Source: Acetobacteraceae bacterium (GTDB lineage Bacteria; Pseudomonadota; Alphaproteobacteria; Acetobacterales; Acetobacteraceae). Taken from it: a stretch of 11,909 bases of DNA. Every line of letters starts with the position of its first letter. The first letter of the stretch is position 1. The notes under the pieces were generated by a model. That model was not told the origin of the DNA and did no database searches. It saw only the letters and a list, made by a program, of their open reading frames with translations. The stretch lies in assembly GCA_027323595.1 (NCBI GenBank), contig DAHWBL010000119.1:1-11909 (forward strand), written 5' to 3'. A program made the translations under genes and the position numbers. Shown here piece after piece: positions 1 through 6,571 of the stretch.

Positions 1-1
1 G

Positions 2-910
2 CTGGTGCTGTGTCGCGGTGGTGCGACGCGCGGACGTTCCTTTGATATTCCAGGCACGTTTCCAATGCCGACCGAGTCGCTCGATGTCATGCTGGCGCGC
101 GTCGAGAGGCTGGCGGCGCGGTGGCATGATCCGTCGCCGGACGCCAGGACGCGCATCGTGCTCGCGCCCACCACGCCGTCACGCTCGCTGGATGAAGGCG
201 AGCTGCGCGTGGTCGCGCAGGCGGCGCGGGCAATGGGGCTGATGCTGCATGGGCATCTTTCCGAGACCGCCAATTGCGTGCGCTTCATCGAGGATAGCTT
301 CGGCATGAAGCCGGTGCATTGGCTGGCGCGCCATGACTGGCTCGGCCGCGATGTGTGGCTTGCGCATCTGGTGCATGTGGATGCCGAGGAGATCGCGCTG
401 CTGGCACAGACCGGCACCGGCATGGCGCATTGCCCGCAAAGCAATTGCCGGCTGGGGTCGGGGATCGCGCCGGCGGATGCGCTGGATCGCCTCGGCGGGC
501 GGGTGTCGCTGGGTGTGGACGGCGCGGCGAGCAACGAAAGTGCTGACATGGTCAGCGAAATGCACAATTGCTTTCAGGTGCATCGCGCCGCCAAGGGGCC
601 GGACGCGGTGCGCGCGCAGGATGTGCTGCGCTGGGCCACCGCCGGCGGGGCGGATGTGCTGAACCTGCCCGCACTTGGTCGTGTCGCGGTTGGCAAGACC
701 GCCGACCTCGCGATTTTCCCGCTCGATCACCCGCGCTTTGCCGGGCTGCATGACCGCGCGATTGCCCCGGTCGTCGGCGGTGGCATCGCCCGGCCGCGCG
801 ATGTGCTTCTTGCCGGACGTCACGTCGTGCGGGACTACGCCATTCCCGGTCTTGATCTGTCCGCGCTCGCCGCCCAGGCCGCGCAGGTGGTTGGATCGAT
901 CGCCGCCTGA
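2..910 (+). CDS. Amidohydrolase/deaminase, 8-oxoguanine deaminase or hydroxyatrazine hydrolase type (5' partial)
   Basis: C-terminal ~300 residues of a metal-dependent amidohydrolase. The reading frame is open to the left edge, so roughly the first third, including the N-terminal HxH metal motif, lies outside the window. Visible family signatures, numbered from the methionine at position 5, are HGHLSE (His84 metal ligand, Glu87 catalytic), AHLVHVD (about 120-126), AHCPQSN (about 141-147) with RLGSGIAP after it, and VDGAASNES (Asp172, the last metal ligand). This pattern is typical of the subgroup with 8-oxoguanine deaminase, AtzB and TrzN, which remove amino or other leaving groups from purine or s-triazine rings. 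The exact substrate cannot be read from the sequence. The end is a normal TGA, 18 bp before the Rieske gene, so the two are probably co-transcribed. Neighbouring amide hydrolases fit a role in N-heterocycle catabolism. Family is confident; substrate is inferred. Confidence 0.88.
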   Translation: MVLCRGGATRGRSFDIPGTFPMPTESLDVMLARVERLAARWHDPSPDARTRIVLAPTTPSRSLDEGELRVVAQAARAMGLMLHGHLSETANCVRFIEDSFGMKPVHWLARHDWLGRDVWLAHLVHVDAEEIALLAQTGTGMAHCPQSNCRLGSGIAPADALDRLGGRVSLGVDGAASNESADMVSEMHNCFQVHRAAKGPDAVRAQDVLRWATAGGADVLNLPALGRVAVGKTADLAIFPLDHPRFAGLHDRAIAPVVGGGIARPRDVLLAGRHVVRDYAIPGLDLSALAAQAAQVVGSIAA

Positions 911-915
911 TCATT

Positions 916-921
916 CAAGGA
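916..921 (+). promoter_or_regulatory. Ribosome binding site of the Rieske oxygenase gene
   Basis: AAGGAG lies 7 bases before the ATG at 929, directly after the deaminase stop codon. It fixes the start and supports co-translation from one message. Confidence 0.8.
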
Positions 922-928
922 GAAAAAC

Positions 929-1951
929 ATGCTGACCAGCAAACAGAAGACCCTGCGCCGCTTCTGGTACGCCACCGTGCGTGTCGACAGCCTGGCCGCC
1001 GGGCCGAAGCCGTTCACGCTGATGGGTGAGAACATCGTTCTGTTTCTCGGCCGCGATGGCAAGCCCGCCGCGCTGGAGGACCGTTGCTGCCATCGCACCG
1101 CCAAACTCTCCAAGGGGTGGGTGGATAATGGCGAACTCACCTGCGGCTATCATGGCTGGACCTATGACAGCAGCGGCAAGCTGGTTCGCATCCCGCAATT
1201 CGCGGTGGAGACGCCGACGCCGAACTATGCGGTGAAATCCTTTCATGCCGCGGAGCGCTTTGGCTATGTGTGGGTGGCGCTGGATGAGCCGCTGGCGCCG
1301 ATCATCGATGTGGCCGAGGATGGCGCGCAGGGCTGGCGGCGGATTTTCCAGTTCTATGACGTGTGGCACACCGCGCCGCTGCGGCTGATGGAAAACAGCT
1401 TCGACAATTCGCATTTTTCCTTCGTTCACAAGGGAACGTTCGGAAATCTCAACGCCCCGAAGCCGGAAAGCTATGCGATCGAGGAGACCGATTACGGGTT
1501 CTTCGCCACCACCGTCGTGCGCATCCTCAACCCGCCGCTGGCCTACGAGGTCACCGGCACCACCGACCCCGAGACGGTGCGCACCATGCGCAACCATTGG
1601 TACATGCCGTTCTGTCGGCGGCTGGACATCGAATATCCCTCGGGCATCCGCCACATCATCATCAACTGCGCGACGCCCATCGACGACGACAACATCCAGC
1701 TCGTCCAGTTGCTGTATCGCAACGACACCGAGGAGCAGTGCAGCACACAGAAGCTGATCGATTGGGATGCCGCGGTGATCGCGGAGGATCGTGAAATTCT
1801 CGAATCCACCAGCCCCGATGCGATCCTGGACGTGTCGCGCAGGATCGAATTCCACATGCCGTCCGACCGACCGGGCATGATCATGCGCCAGCGTCTGCTC
1901 AAGCTGCTGCGCGAAAACGGTGACGAGGAAGTGACCCGCGTCTACGCCTGA
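929..1951 (+). CDS. Rieske [2Fe-2S] non-heme iron oxygenase, oxygenase component (VanA/DdmC/NdmA-like)
   Basis: A 340-residue cytoplasmic oxygenase, the usual length for O-/N-demethylase type Rieske monooxygenases. The N-terminal Rieske domain has CxH at 53-55 (CCH) and CxxH at 72-75 (CGYH). The catalytic domain has DNSHFSFVH at 159-167: Asp159 is the probable bridge between the two iron centres, and His162 and His167 are mononuclear iron ligands. Asp287, in EDREILE, is the likely third ligand. Known relatives (vanillate and dicamba O-demethylases, methylxanthine N-demethylases) remove methyl groups or hydroxylate rings with electrons from a reductase. No ferredoxin or reductase gene lies in this window; the FAD oxidase downstream is a different family. 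Cotranscription with a ring deaminase suggests a heterocyclic nitrogen compound as substrate, which is inference. Confidence 0.9.
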   Translation: MLTSKQKTLRRFWYATVRVDSLAAGPKPFTLMGENIVLFLGRDGKPAALEDRCCHRTAKLSKGWVDNGELTCGYHGWTYDSSGKLVRIPQFAVETPTPNYAVKSFHAAERFGYVWVALDEPLAPIIDVAEDGAQGWRRIFQFYDVWHTAPLRLMENSFDNSHFSFVHKGTFGNLNAPKPESYAIEETDYGFFATTVVRILNPPLAYEVTGTTDPETVRTMRNHWYMPFCRRLDIEYPSGIRHIIINCATPIDDDNIQLVQLLYRNDTEEQCSTQKLIDWDAAVIAEDREILESTSPDAILDVSRRIEFHMPSDRPGMIMRQRLLKLLRENGDEEVTRVYA

Positions 1952-1958
1952 GCCCGCG

Positions 1959-1986
1959 CGCCCCGCTGCTGTCAGGCGGCGGGGCG
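1959..1986. terminator. GC-rich hairpin between convergent genes
   Basis: CGCCCCGC (1959-1966) pairs with GCGGGGCG (1979-1986) around a 12-nt loop. It starts 8 bases after the Rieske stop codon and overlaps the last codons of the converging oxidase gene, where only 20 bp separate the two stops. There is no T-tract on either strand, so bidirectional termination is plausible but not certain. Confidence 0.4.
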
Positions 1987-3321
1987 GAAGCTGCGCATTT
2001 TGCCAGGATTGAGGATGCCAAACGGATCGACCTCGGTTTTGAAGCCGAGCTGGTCGGCGTTGGCGCGTTTGTGGCTGCTGCCGTCTTCCAAGGTCCAGAC
2101 ATGGGGGTTGGCGATGCTGATGCCGCTTGCCTCCCACAGCGCGATGATCTGCGCGAGGCGCTCGGCGGTGCTGTAGCGCACGATCGGCAGGCCGCTGGCG
2201 GTCACCCGGCCGCGAAAGCGGATGATCTCGAAATGATGCAGCAGTTCGTCGCCGAATTGCTGCTTGAGCGCGCGCACCTGGCCGACGACGTCGTCGGGCG
2301 GAAACATGCTTTGCAGATAGGTGATGGTCTTTTCGGTGCGCAGCACGTTCAGCGTGGTGTGGTTCCAGCTATATTCATACAGCGGAGTGTGGCCGGTGCC
2401 GTCGCGGGTCGGCGCCTCGTGGGTGATGCGCCCGCCCAGGGCCGACATCGTCTGCGCGAAGGCTTCCATCGAGGGTGGCGCGATCATGCACAGCAGCACC
2501 GCGCCCGCTTCGTGGCAGGCATGGGCGATGCCGCGAAAATGCGTCGGCAATGGGGCCTCCACGACGGTCACCAGTTTTTTCACGATGCCGTCCGCGGCGC
2601 CGAGCGCGAGGCCGGCGGCGAGGCAGGAAAACAGATCGTCGAAGGCGACGACGGCGTCGATCCAGTTCCAGGCGGGCGCGGTGGGCATCTCGACCGCGGT
2701 GATGATGCCGGTGGTGCCGTAGGCGTGGCCGATCTTGCCGACATCGGGCCCGCGCAGCTCGATCACCCGTGGCGCCGCCTCGGCGGTCACCACGCGGGCG
2801 GCGATGATGTTGCCCGGATCGAGCAATCCGCCATAGGTGATCGAGCCGATGCCACCCGAGCCGCCGGCGACGAAGCCGCCGATGGTGGCGGTGCGTTTGG
2901 TGGAGGGGTGCATGCGCAATTCCCACCCGTGCGGGCGCAGCGCGGTATCGATGTCGATCATCCTGGCCCCGCACCCGGCGCGCACGACACCAGGGCGCTG
3001 CCATTCGATGCTGTCCAGGGCAGTCAAGTCCAGAAGAACGCCGCCTTCGAGCGGGACCGCCTGGCCGTAATTGCCGGTGCCGCCGCCGCGCGGGGTGAGC
3101 GCGATGCGATGGCGCACACAGGCGGCGACGATGCGCACCAGCTCGGCCTCGTCGCGCGGGGTGGCGACCAGCTCGGCGGATTTGCGGTTGAGCTGGGCCT
3201 TCAGCACCGGACTGTACCAGAAGAAATCACGGGATTTCTGTCGCACCAGCGCGGGGTCGGTTTCGATGAGGATGCCGTCGAGCTCGGCGCGCAGTGCCAG
3301 CAGCGTGGCCGGTGCGATCAC
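1972..3321 (-). CDS. FAD-linked oxidase (FAD_binding_4, GlcD/vanillyl-alcohol-oxidase family)
   Basis: A 449-residue FAD-dependent oxidase or dehydrogenase. The FAD-binding PCMH-type domain runs from about residue 45 to 230. It shows the entry motif AELVATPRDEAELVRIV, the pyrophosphate loop TPRGGGTGNYGQAVP, and later TIGGFVAGGSGGIGSITYGG. The C-terminal end carries the family hallmark DPFGILNPGKM. There is no signal peptide and no iron-sulfur domain, so it resembles a soluble single-subunit GlcD-like enzyme. The start is GTG at 3321, overlapping the stop of the upstream hpxZ-like gene as GTGA, so translation is probably coupled. The substrate is unknown; relatives oxidise hydroxy acids, alcohols or phenols. 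Its operon with hpxZ suggests it acts on an intermediate of the same nitrogen-compound pathway. Confidence 0.9.
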   Translation of the reverse strand: MIAPATLLALRAELDGILIETDPALVRQKSRDFFWYSPVLKAQLNRKSAELVATPRDEAELVRIVAACVRHRIALTPRGGGTGNYGQAVPLEGGVLLDLTALDSIEWQRPGVVRAGCGARMIDIDTALRPHGWELRMHPSTKRTATIGGFVAGGSGGIGSITYGGLLDPGNIIAARVVTAEAAPRVIELRGPDVGKIGHAYGTTGIITAVEMPTAPAWNWIDAVVAFDDLFSCLAAGLALGAADGIVKKLVTVVEAPLPTHFRGIAHACHEAGAVLLCMIAPPSMEAFAQTMSALGGRITHEAPTRDGTGHTPLYEYSWNHTTLNVLRTEKTITYLQSMFPPDDVVGQVRALKQQFGDELLHHFEIIRFRGRVTASGLPIVRYSTAERLAQIIALWEASGISIANPHVWTLEDGSSHKRANADQLGFKTEVDPFGILNPGKMRSFRPAA

Positions 3322-3689
3322 AGCATCACCGACACATGGGCGGCGACGATCCGCCAGCCTTGTTCCATGCGGGCCCAGCTCTGGCTTTGCCGGCCGATGC
3401 GGGTGTCGCCGTCGCGCTGGTATTCGAGGTTGGTGGTGTCGAAGTCGCGGCCGTAGCAGGTGACCACGCAGCGCGTCACCCGGCGCGGGCCAGGGGCGGC
3501 GCGGCCGGCGCGAAATGCCGCGATCTGCTCGAACCCATAAAGGTTCTCGGTCACGCCGTAGCGCAGCGTGTGCGGGCTTTGCCAGAACAGCTCATCGAGG
3601 ATGTCGACATCATTGCTCGCCAGCGCGGCCTCATAGCGGTCATGGGCGGCGGTGACCTCGGCCAGGATTTCGGGAATGTTGATCTGCAT
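3318..3689 (-). CDS. hpxZ: HpxZ-like protein (DUF3225, SnoaL/NTF2-like fold)
   Basis: A 123-residue protein. The ATG at 3689 is chosen because family members begin like MQINIPEILAEV, and a GGAG sits 6 bases upstream on the minus strand. Longer upstream in-frame sequence does not look like protein. Characteristic stretches are DELFWQSPHTLRYG, ENLYGFEQIAAFRAGR, GRDFDTTNLEYQR, IGRQSQSWARM and WRIVAAHVSVM at the C-terminus. In Klebsiella the hpxWXYZ genes are needed for growth on oxalurate, an allantoin-pathway intermediate; the biochemical role of HpxZ itself is unclear, and a SnoaL-like fold could be enzymatic or accessory. HpxX- and HpxY-like partners (atzG, atzE) are present in this window but in a separate unit on the far side of the porin gene. 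The stop overlaps the oxidase start (GTGA). Confidence 0.88.
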   Translation of the reverse strand: MQINIPEILAEVTAAHDRYEAALASNDVDILDELFWQSPHTLRYGVTENLYGFEQIAAFRAGRAAPGPRRVTRCVVTCYGRDFDTTNLEYQRDGDTRIGRQSQSWARMEQGWRIVAAHVSVML

Positions 3690-3765
3690 CGCGTGGCTCC
3701 GCTGGCGGTTTGGACATGGCCCATGGTGGCGGCATCGCGGTGCGATGTCAGCCCCGTGGGCGCGA

Positions 3766-3781
3766 TGCATTTTTCGCGCCG
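3766..3781 (-). promoter_or_regulatory. Possible sigma-54 (-24/-12) promoter for the hpxZ-oxidase operon
   Basis: Read on the minus strand, CGGCGCGAAAAATGCA has GG and GC exactly 10 bases apart, with three departures from TGGCACG-N4-TTGCA. The predicted start is near 3755, giving a leader of about 66 nt before hpxZ. It is weaker than the three plus-strand sites and remains tentative. Confidence 0.33.
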
Positions 3782-3899
3782 CGCGCGTGCCGGCCGGCCG
3801 GTGCGGCCAAACCCGCCCGCGGCCATGGCAATCGCCCAAAATTCGACCATTGCGGATGCGCGTGGCTTGCGATTTTCATCTTCCTCGTCGCGCCGATGT

Positions 3900-3914
3900 C
3901 ACGAAAATGTCGTG
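3900..3914. repeat. Perfect inverted repeat, candidate operator upstream of the porin promoter
   Basis: CACGA-AAATG-TCGTG is a perfect 5-bp dyad with a 5-bp spacer. Its centre lies about 52 bases before the predicted porin transcription start. It could bind a regulator, but it does not match the NtrC site I know (TGCACC-type half sites). Confidence 0.4.
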
Positions 3915-3932
3915 TTGCAGTGCCGCAATCAT

Positions 3933-3948
3933 TGGCACGGCGCTTGCT
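3933..3948 (+). promoter_or_regulatory. Sigma-54 (-24/-12) promoter of the Tsx-like channel gene
   Basis: TGGCACGGCGCTTGCT matches the consensus TGGCACG-N4-TTGCW, with the invariant GG and GC separated by exactly 10 bases. Predicted transcription start is near 3959, giving a leader of about 90 nt. Sigma-54 promoters need an enhancer-binding activator such as NtrC, so the channel is probably made under nitrogen limitation or by a substrate-specific activator. Confidence 0.85.
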
Positions 3949-4048
3949 GATCCGTTGACGAAATCGTGTGCCGGGTGGTTCCGGGCGCGCGGTCTCTGCG
4001 CCGCGCGCGGGCGGGCGTACCTGCAACATTCTTCAGAAGGATCGGTTC

Positions 4049-4891
4049 ATGCTCCTCCAGCGCATCGCCCTTGCGGCGAGTTTCGCTTTGCTGGCCAACG
4101 CGGCGGTCGCGCAAGGGTTCAGCGACAACGAAGCCAGCTATCGCTATCAGCCGTTCTCGAAAGAGCCGGGCACCAACCGTGGCCAGGATATTCCGAAGAA
4201 CATCCTGAACTTCACCCACGTCGATGCCGGAAAATATTACATCGACAATTTCTTCTATATGGACATCCTTCAGTCCAACCACGACGACCCGGCGAACGGC
4301 GCGGCCAACACCGGCGCCACCGAGGTCTATACCTTCTGGCGCGGCGATTTGAGCAACTCCAAGGTGTTCGGCGGCAATCTCGCGGTGCCGGGCTTCCTGC
4401 GCGACGTGACGCTTCAGGGCGGTGTCGATGGCAACACCAAGAACACCACATTCGCGCCCGAGAAGAAGGACATCGTCATCGGTCCGAATTTCCATTTCGA
4501 TACGCCGGGGTTCTTCAACGCCGCCGTGCATTTCTACAAGGAATGGAATTATAACGGCATCGTCGGCAGGAGCGTGGATTTCAACCCTACCGCCGAGTTC
4601 GAGTTCGTCTGGCTGTATCCGCTCGACTTCACCGGCCTGCCGATGCGCCTTGAAGGCTTCACCAACGTGACGCTGCCCAAGGGCCGCGACGGGTTCGGCA
4701 ACCAGACCGCCACCGAGATGCTGTTCCGCAGCCAGATCACGCTCGATGTGGGCGCGCTGTTCGACAAGCCGCATATCTATGACGCGTTCGTCGGCTATCA
4801 GTGGTGGATCAACAAGTTCGGCAACAACCACACGACCACCGTCGGCGCCTATGAGACCACGCCCTATTTCGGCGTGGGCGTGCATTTCTGA
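4049..4891 (+). CDS. Tsx-like outer membrane channel protein
   Basis: A 280-residue exported protein. The ATG at 4049 is chosen over an upstream in-frame start because it opens a textbook signal peptide (MLLQRIALAASFALLANAAVA, cleavage about after residue 21) and is preceded by AGAAGGA at the right distance. The mature part has alternating aromatic beta-strand segments such as YYIDNFFYMDIL, TEVYTFWRG, FHFDTPGFFNAAVHFYKEW, EFEFVWLYPLDFTGLPMRL and AFVGYQWWINKFG. It ends in phenylalanine (GVGVHF), as outer-membrane barrels usually do. The pattern fits the nucleoside-specific Tsx channel family, whose members let nucleosides and similar solutes through the outer membrane. It is a single-gene unit with its own sigma-54 promoter. 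Likely role: uptake of the nitrogen compound degraded by the surrounding enzymes. Barrel and export are confident; Tsx family and substrate less so. Confidence 0.8.
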   Translation: MLLQRIALAASFALLANAAVAQGFSDNEASYRYQPFSKEPGTNRGQDIPKNILNFTHVDAGKYYIDNFFYMDILQSNHDDPANGAANTGATEVYTFWRGDLSNSKVFGGNLAVPGFLRDVTLQGGVDGNTKNTTFAPEKKDIVIGPNFHFDTPGFFNAAVHFYKEWNYNGIVGRSVDFNPTAEFEFVWLYPLDFTGLPMRLEGFTNVTLPKGRDGFGNQTATEMLFRSQITLDVGALFDKPHIYDAFVGYQWWINKFGNNHTTTVGAYETTPYFGVGVHF

Positions 4892-4907
4892 AAAAGCCTG
4901 ATGCCAT

Positions 4908-4933
4908 CGGGTCGGGTGCGAACACCCGGCCCG
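4908..4933. terminator. Bidirectional terminator between the channel gene and atzE
   Basis: CGGGTCGGGT (4908-4917) pairs with ACCCGGCCCG (4924-4933) in a 10-bp stem with one G-T wobble and a 6-nt loop. It lies in the 49-bp gap between convergent stops. On the minus strand a run of five T follows about 12 bases later (4891-4895); on the plus strand only a short ATTATT follows. Confidence 0.6.
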
Positions 4934-4940
4934 GTGCGCA

Positions 4941-6323
4941 TTATTCGGGCGGTCGTGCGGCGGCCACGCCGGCGGCCTCCAACGACGCCGCCACCCGCAG
5001 CACCAGATCCTCGCGCCAGGGTGCGGCCGCGATCTGCACGCCCACCGGCAGGCGGCCAGGGGCGAACACCGGGGCGAGTGCCACCGGCAGCCCGATGAAC
5101 GACAAGGGCTGTGTGTAGACACCGAGATTCGCGCGCAGCGGCACTTCCTGTTCGCCCAGCATGATGGTCTTTTGCCCGATCAGCGGCGCCGGACAGGGGG
5201 TGGCCGGGAACAGCACCACATCAAAGCGTTGAAAAATCTCGGCGCATCGCGCGGCGAACCAGCGCCGCATGCGCTGGGCGTGCTGCACCATCGCGGCGGG
5301 CAGCATGGCGCCGGCCAGAAAGCGATCGCGCGTGTCCGGGTCGAACCCGGCGGCGTGCGCGCGCAATCGTTGCAGATGCAGGGCCGAGCCTTCCGAGGCG
5401 GTGATCAGATAGGCGCTGGCACGCGCCTGCGCGACATGGGGAAATTCCACGATTTCCACCGCGCCGAGCGCGCGCGCGGCGGCATCGACCGCGGCGAGGC
5501 AGTCGGGTGCCGCGCCGGCGCGGAAATACCCGCCCGCCACCGCCACGCGCAGCCCCGCCGCGCCGCGACCCAGCAGCCCGGCCACCGGCTCGACCGGACG
5601 GGGTGTCTGCGCCGGATCGTCGGCGTCGGTGCCCTGCATCGCGTCATAGACGAGTGCCAGATCGGCGACGCTGCGCGCGACCGGGCCAAGATGATCCAGG
5701 CTCGCAACGAACGGGTAGGAGCCGGCGCGGCTGAGCCGGCCATAGGTCGGCTTCAGCCCGAAAATTCCGCAGAGTGCCGCGGGCACGCGGATCGAGCCGT
5801 TGGTGTCCGAACACAGCGCGATCGGCACCAGCCCGCCGGCCACCGCGGCGGCCGAGCCCGAGGACGAGCCGCCGGACATGCGCGCCAGATCGTGCGGATT
5901 GTGGCAGGCGCCGTCATGGGCGTTCTCGCCGGTGAAATCATAGGCGAATTCGCCCATGTTGAGCGCGCCGACCAGCACCGCGCCGGCGGCTTCGAGTTTG
6001 CGCACCAACGCGGCATCGCGCGCCGCCGGCGGGTCGGTCGCGGTCAATGCGGCGCCGGCGCGGGTGACCAGGCCCGCGATGTCGAACAGATTCTTCACCG
6101 CGAACGGCACGCCGGCGAGCGGGCCGACCGGTTTGCCGGCGGCGATGGCCGCATCGATCGCGGCGGCGGCGGCCAATGCGCGTTCGGTGGTGATCGCGGT
6201 GAAGGCGTTCAGCGCGGGATTGCCCGCATCGATCGCGGCGAGTGCCGCCTGCGTCACCGACAGCGCGCTCGTGCGGCCGGCGGCGACATTGGCGGCGATG
6301 GTGGTCGCGTCCGGCCAGCTCAT
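4941..6323 (-). CDS. atzE: AtzE/HpxY-like amidase (1-carboxybiuret or oxalurate hydrolase catalytic subunit)
   Basis: A 460-residue amidase-signature hydrolase. The catalytic triad is Lys77 (FAVKNLFDIAG), cis-Ser153 (MSGGSSSGSAAA) and nucleophile Ser177 (CSDTNGSIRVPAALCG), with the standard 24-residue spacing of the two serines. In the cyanuric acid pathway AtzE, held by the small AtzG subunit, removes ammonia from 1-carboxybiuret to give 1,3-dicarboxyurea. The paralogous HpxY, with HpxX, is needed for oxalurate use. The two substrates are chemically close and sequence reading alone does not separate them. Nearby AtzF and a biuret/triuret-type hydrolase favour carboxybiuret; the hpxZ gene favours oxalurate. 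The ATG overlaps the atzG stop as ATGA, indicating coupled synthesis of the two subunits. Cytoplasmic; no signal peptide. Confidence 0.88.
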   Translation of the reverse strand: MSWPDATTIAANVAAGRTSALSVTQAALAAIDAGNPALNAFTAITTERALAAAAAIDAAIAAGKPVGPLAGVPFAVKNLFDIAGLVTRAGAALTATDPPAARDAALVRKLEAAGAVLVGALNMGEFAYDFTGENAHDGACHNPHDLARMSGGSSSGSAAAVAGGLVPIALCSDTNGSIRVPAALCGIFGLKPTYGRLSRAGSYPFVASLDHLGPVARSVADLALVYDAMQGTDADDPAQTPRPVEPVAGLLGRGAAGLRVAVAGGYFRAGAAPDCLAAVDAAARALGAVEIVEFPHVAQARASAYLITASEGSALHLQRLRAHAAGFDPDTRDRFLAGAMLPAAMVQHAQRMRRWFAARCAEIFQRFDVVLFPATPCPAPLIGQKTIMLGEQEVPLRANLGVYTQPLSFIGLPVALAPVFAPGRLPVGVQIAAAPWREDLVLRVAASLEAAGVAAARPPE

Positions 6324-6517
6324 CGCGCCAGGCCCTCGGGGCGGAACACCGGGGCGGGCTCGTCGTGCGGGCCGAGCGGGCCGTCCTCCAGCAGGGCGGC
6401 GGCGGTGAACAGCACGCGCAGATTGGTGGCAACCCCGGCGCGCCAGGCCGGATCGATGCTCAGCCCCAGCGCGGTCGCGCTGGCGGTGAGGAAGGCGTCG
6501 AGTGCATCATCGGTCAT
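6320..6517 (-). CDS. atzG: AtzG/HpxX-like small subunit (DUF4089, GatC-like)
   Basis: A 65-residue protein that is easy to miss because of its size. The start at 6517 gives MTDDALDAFLTASATALGLS, then IDPAWRAGVATNLRVLFTAA and a tail PLGPHDEPAPVFRPEG. This fits the short family (AtzG, HpxX) that wraps around the AtzE/HpxY amidase as GatC does around GatA in the GatCAB complex. The proline-rich tail with acidic and aromatic residues is typical. Its stop overlaps the atzE start (ATGA), so the subunits are made together. There is no Shine-Dalgarno sequence before the ATG. An in-frame GTG 66 bases upstream also lacks one and would add a non-conserved extension, so 6517 is preferred. Function is inferred from the family and the pairing with atzE. 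Confidence 0.82.
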   Translation of the reverse strand: MTDDALDAFLTASATALGLSIDPAWRAGVATNLRVLFTAAALLEDGPLGPHDEPAPVFRPEGLAR

Positions 6518-6555
6518 GGCTGGGACTATACATGCGGCGTGCCAGCGGTCACGCG

Positions 6556-6571
6556 CGGCACGTTGCTTGCT
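6556..6571 (+). promoter_or_regulatory. Sigma-54 (-24/-12) promoter of the isochorismatase-atzF operon
   Basis: CGGCACGTTGCTTGCT matches TGGCAC-N5-TTGCW except for the first base, with GG and GC 10 bases apart. Predicted start is near 6582, leaving a leader of about 82 nt before the GTG start codon. The -12 box forms the beginning of the first 26-bp repeat. Confidence 0.78.

Larger units (their letters stand above)
3690..4048. other. Divergent intergenic control region between hpxZ and the porin gene
   Basis: This 359-bp stretch has no convincing gene. It contains the possible minus-strand sigma-54 element (3766-3781), an AT-richer patch around 3835-3910, a perfect CACGA/TCGTG dyad at 3900-3914, and the consensus sigma-54 promoter at 3933-3948. 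A TGCC...GGCA near-dyad (3921-3937) runs into the -24 box and could be an operator. Nothing else is recognised. Confidence 0.7.

Noticed and set aside
911..2137. 408-codon open frame on the minus strand opposite the Rieske gene
   Set aside because: Antisense shadow of a high-GC gene; Arg/His/Gln-rich with no family motif, while the plus strand has clear Rieske motifs.
2071..3456. 461-codon plus-strand open frame opposite the FAD oxidase
   Set aside because: Low-complexity Gly/Ala/Asp/Arg composition without motifs; the minus-strand oxidase is unmistakable.
3690..3839. N-terminal extension of hpxZ
   Set aside because: Arg/His-rich, non-conserved; the ATG at 3689 has a GGAG and matches family starts.
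3929..5122. 397-codon minus-strand open frame opposite the channel gene
   Set aside because: No recognisable domain, covers the promoter and the signal-peptide gene on the opposite strand.
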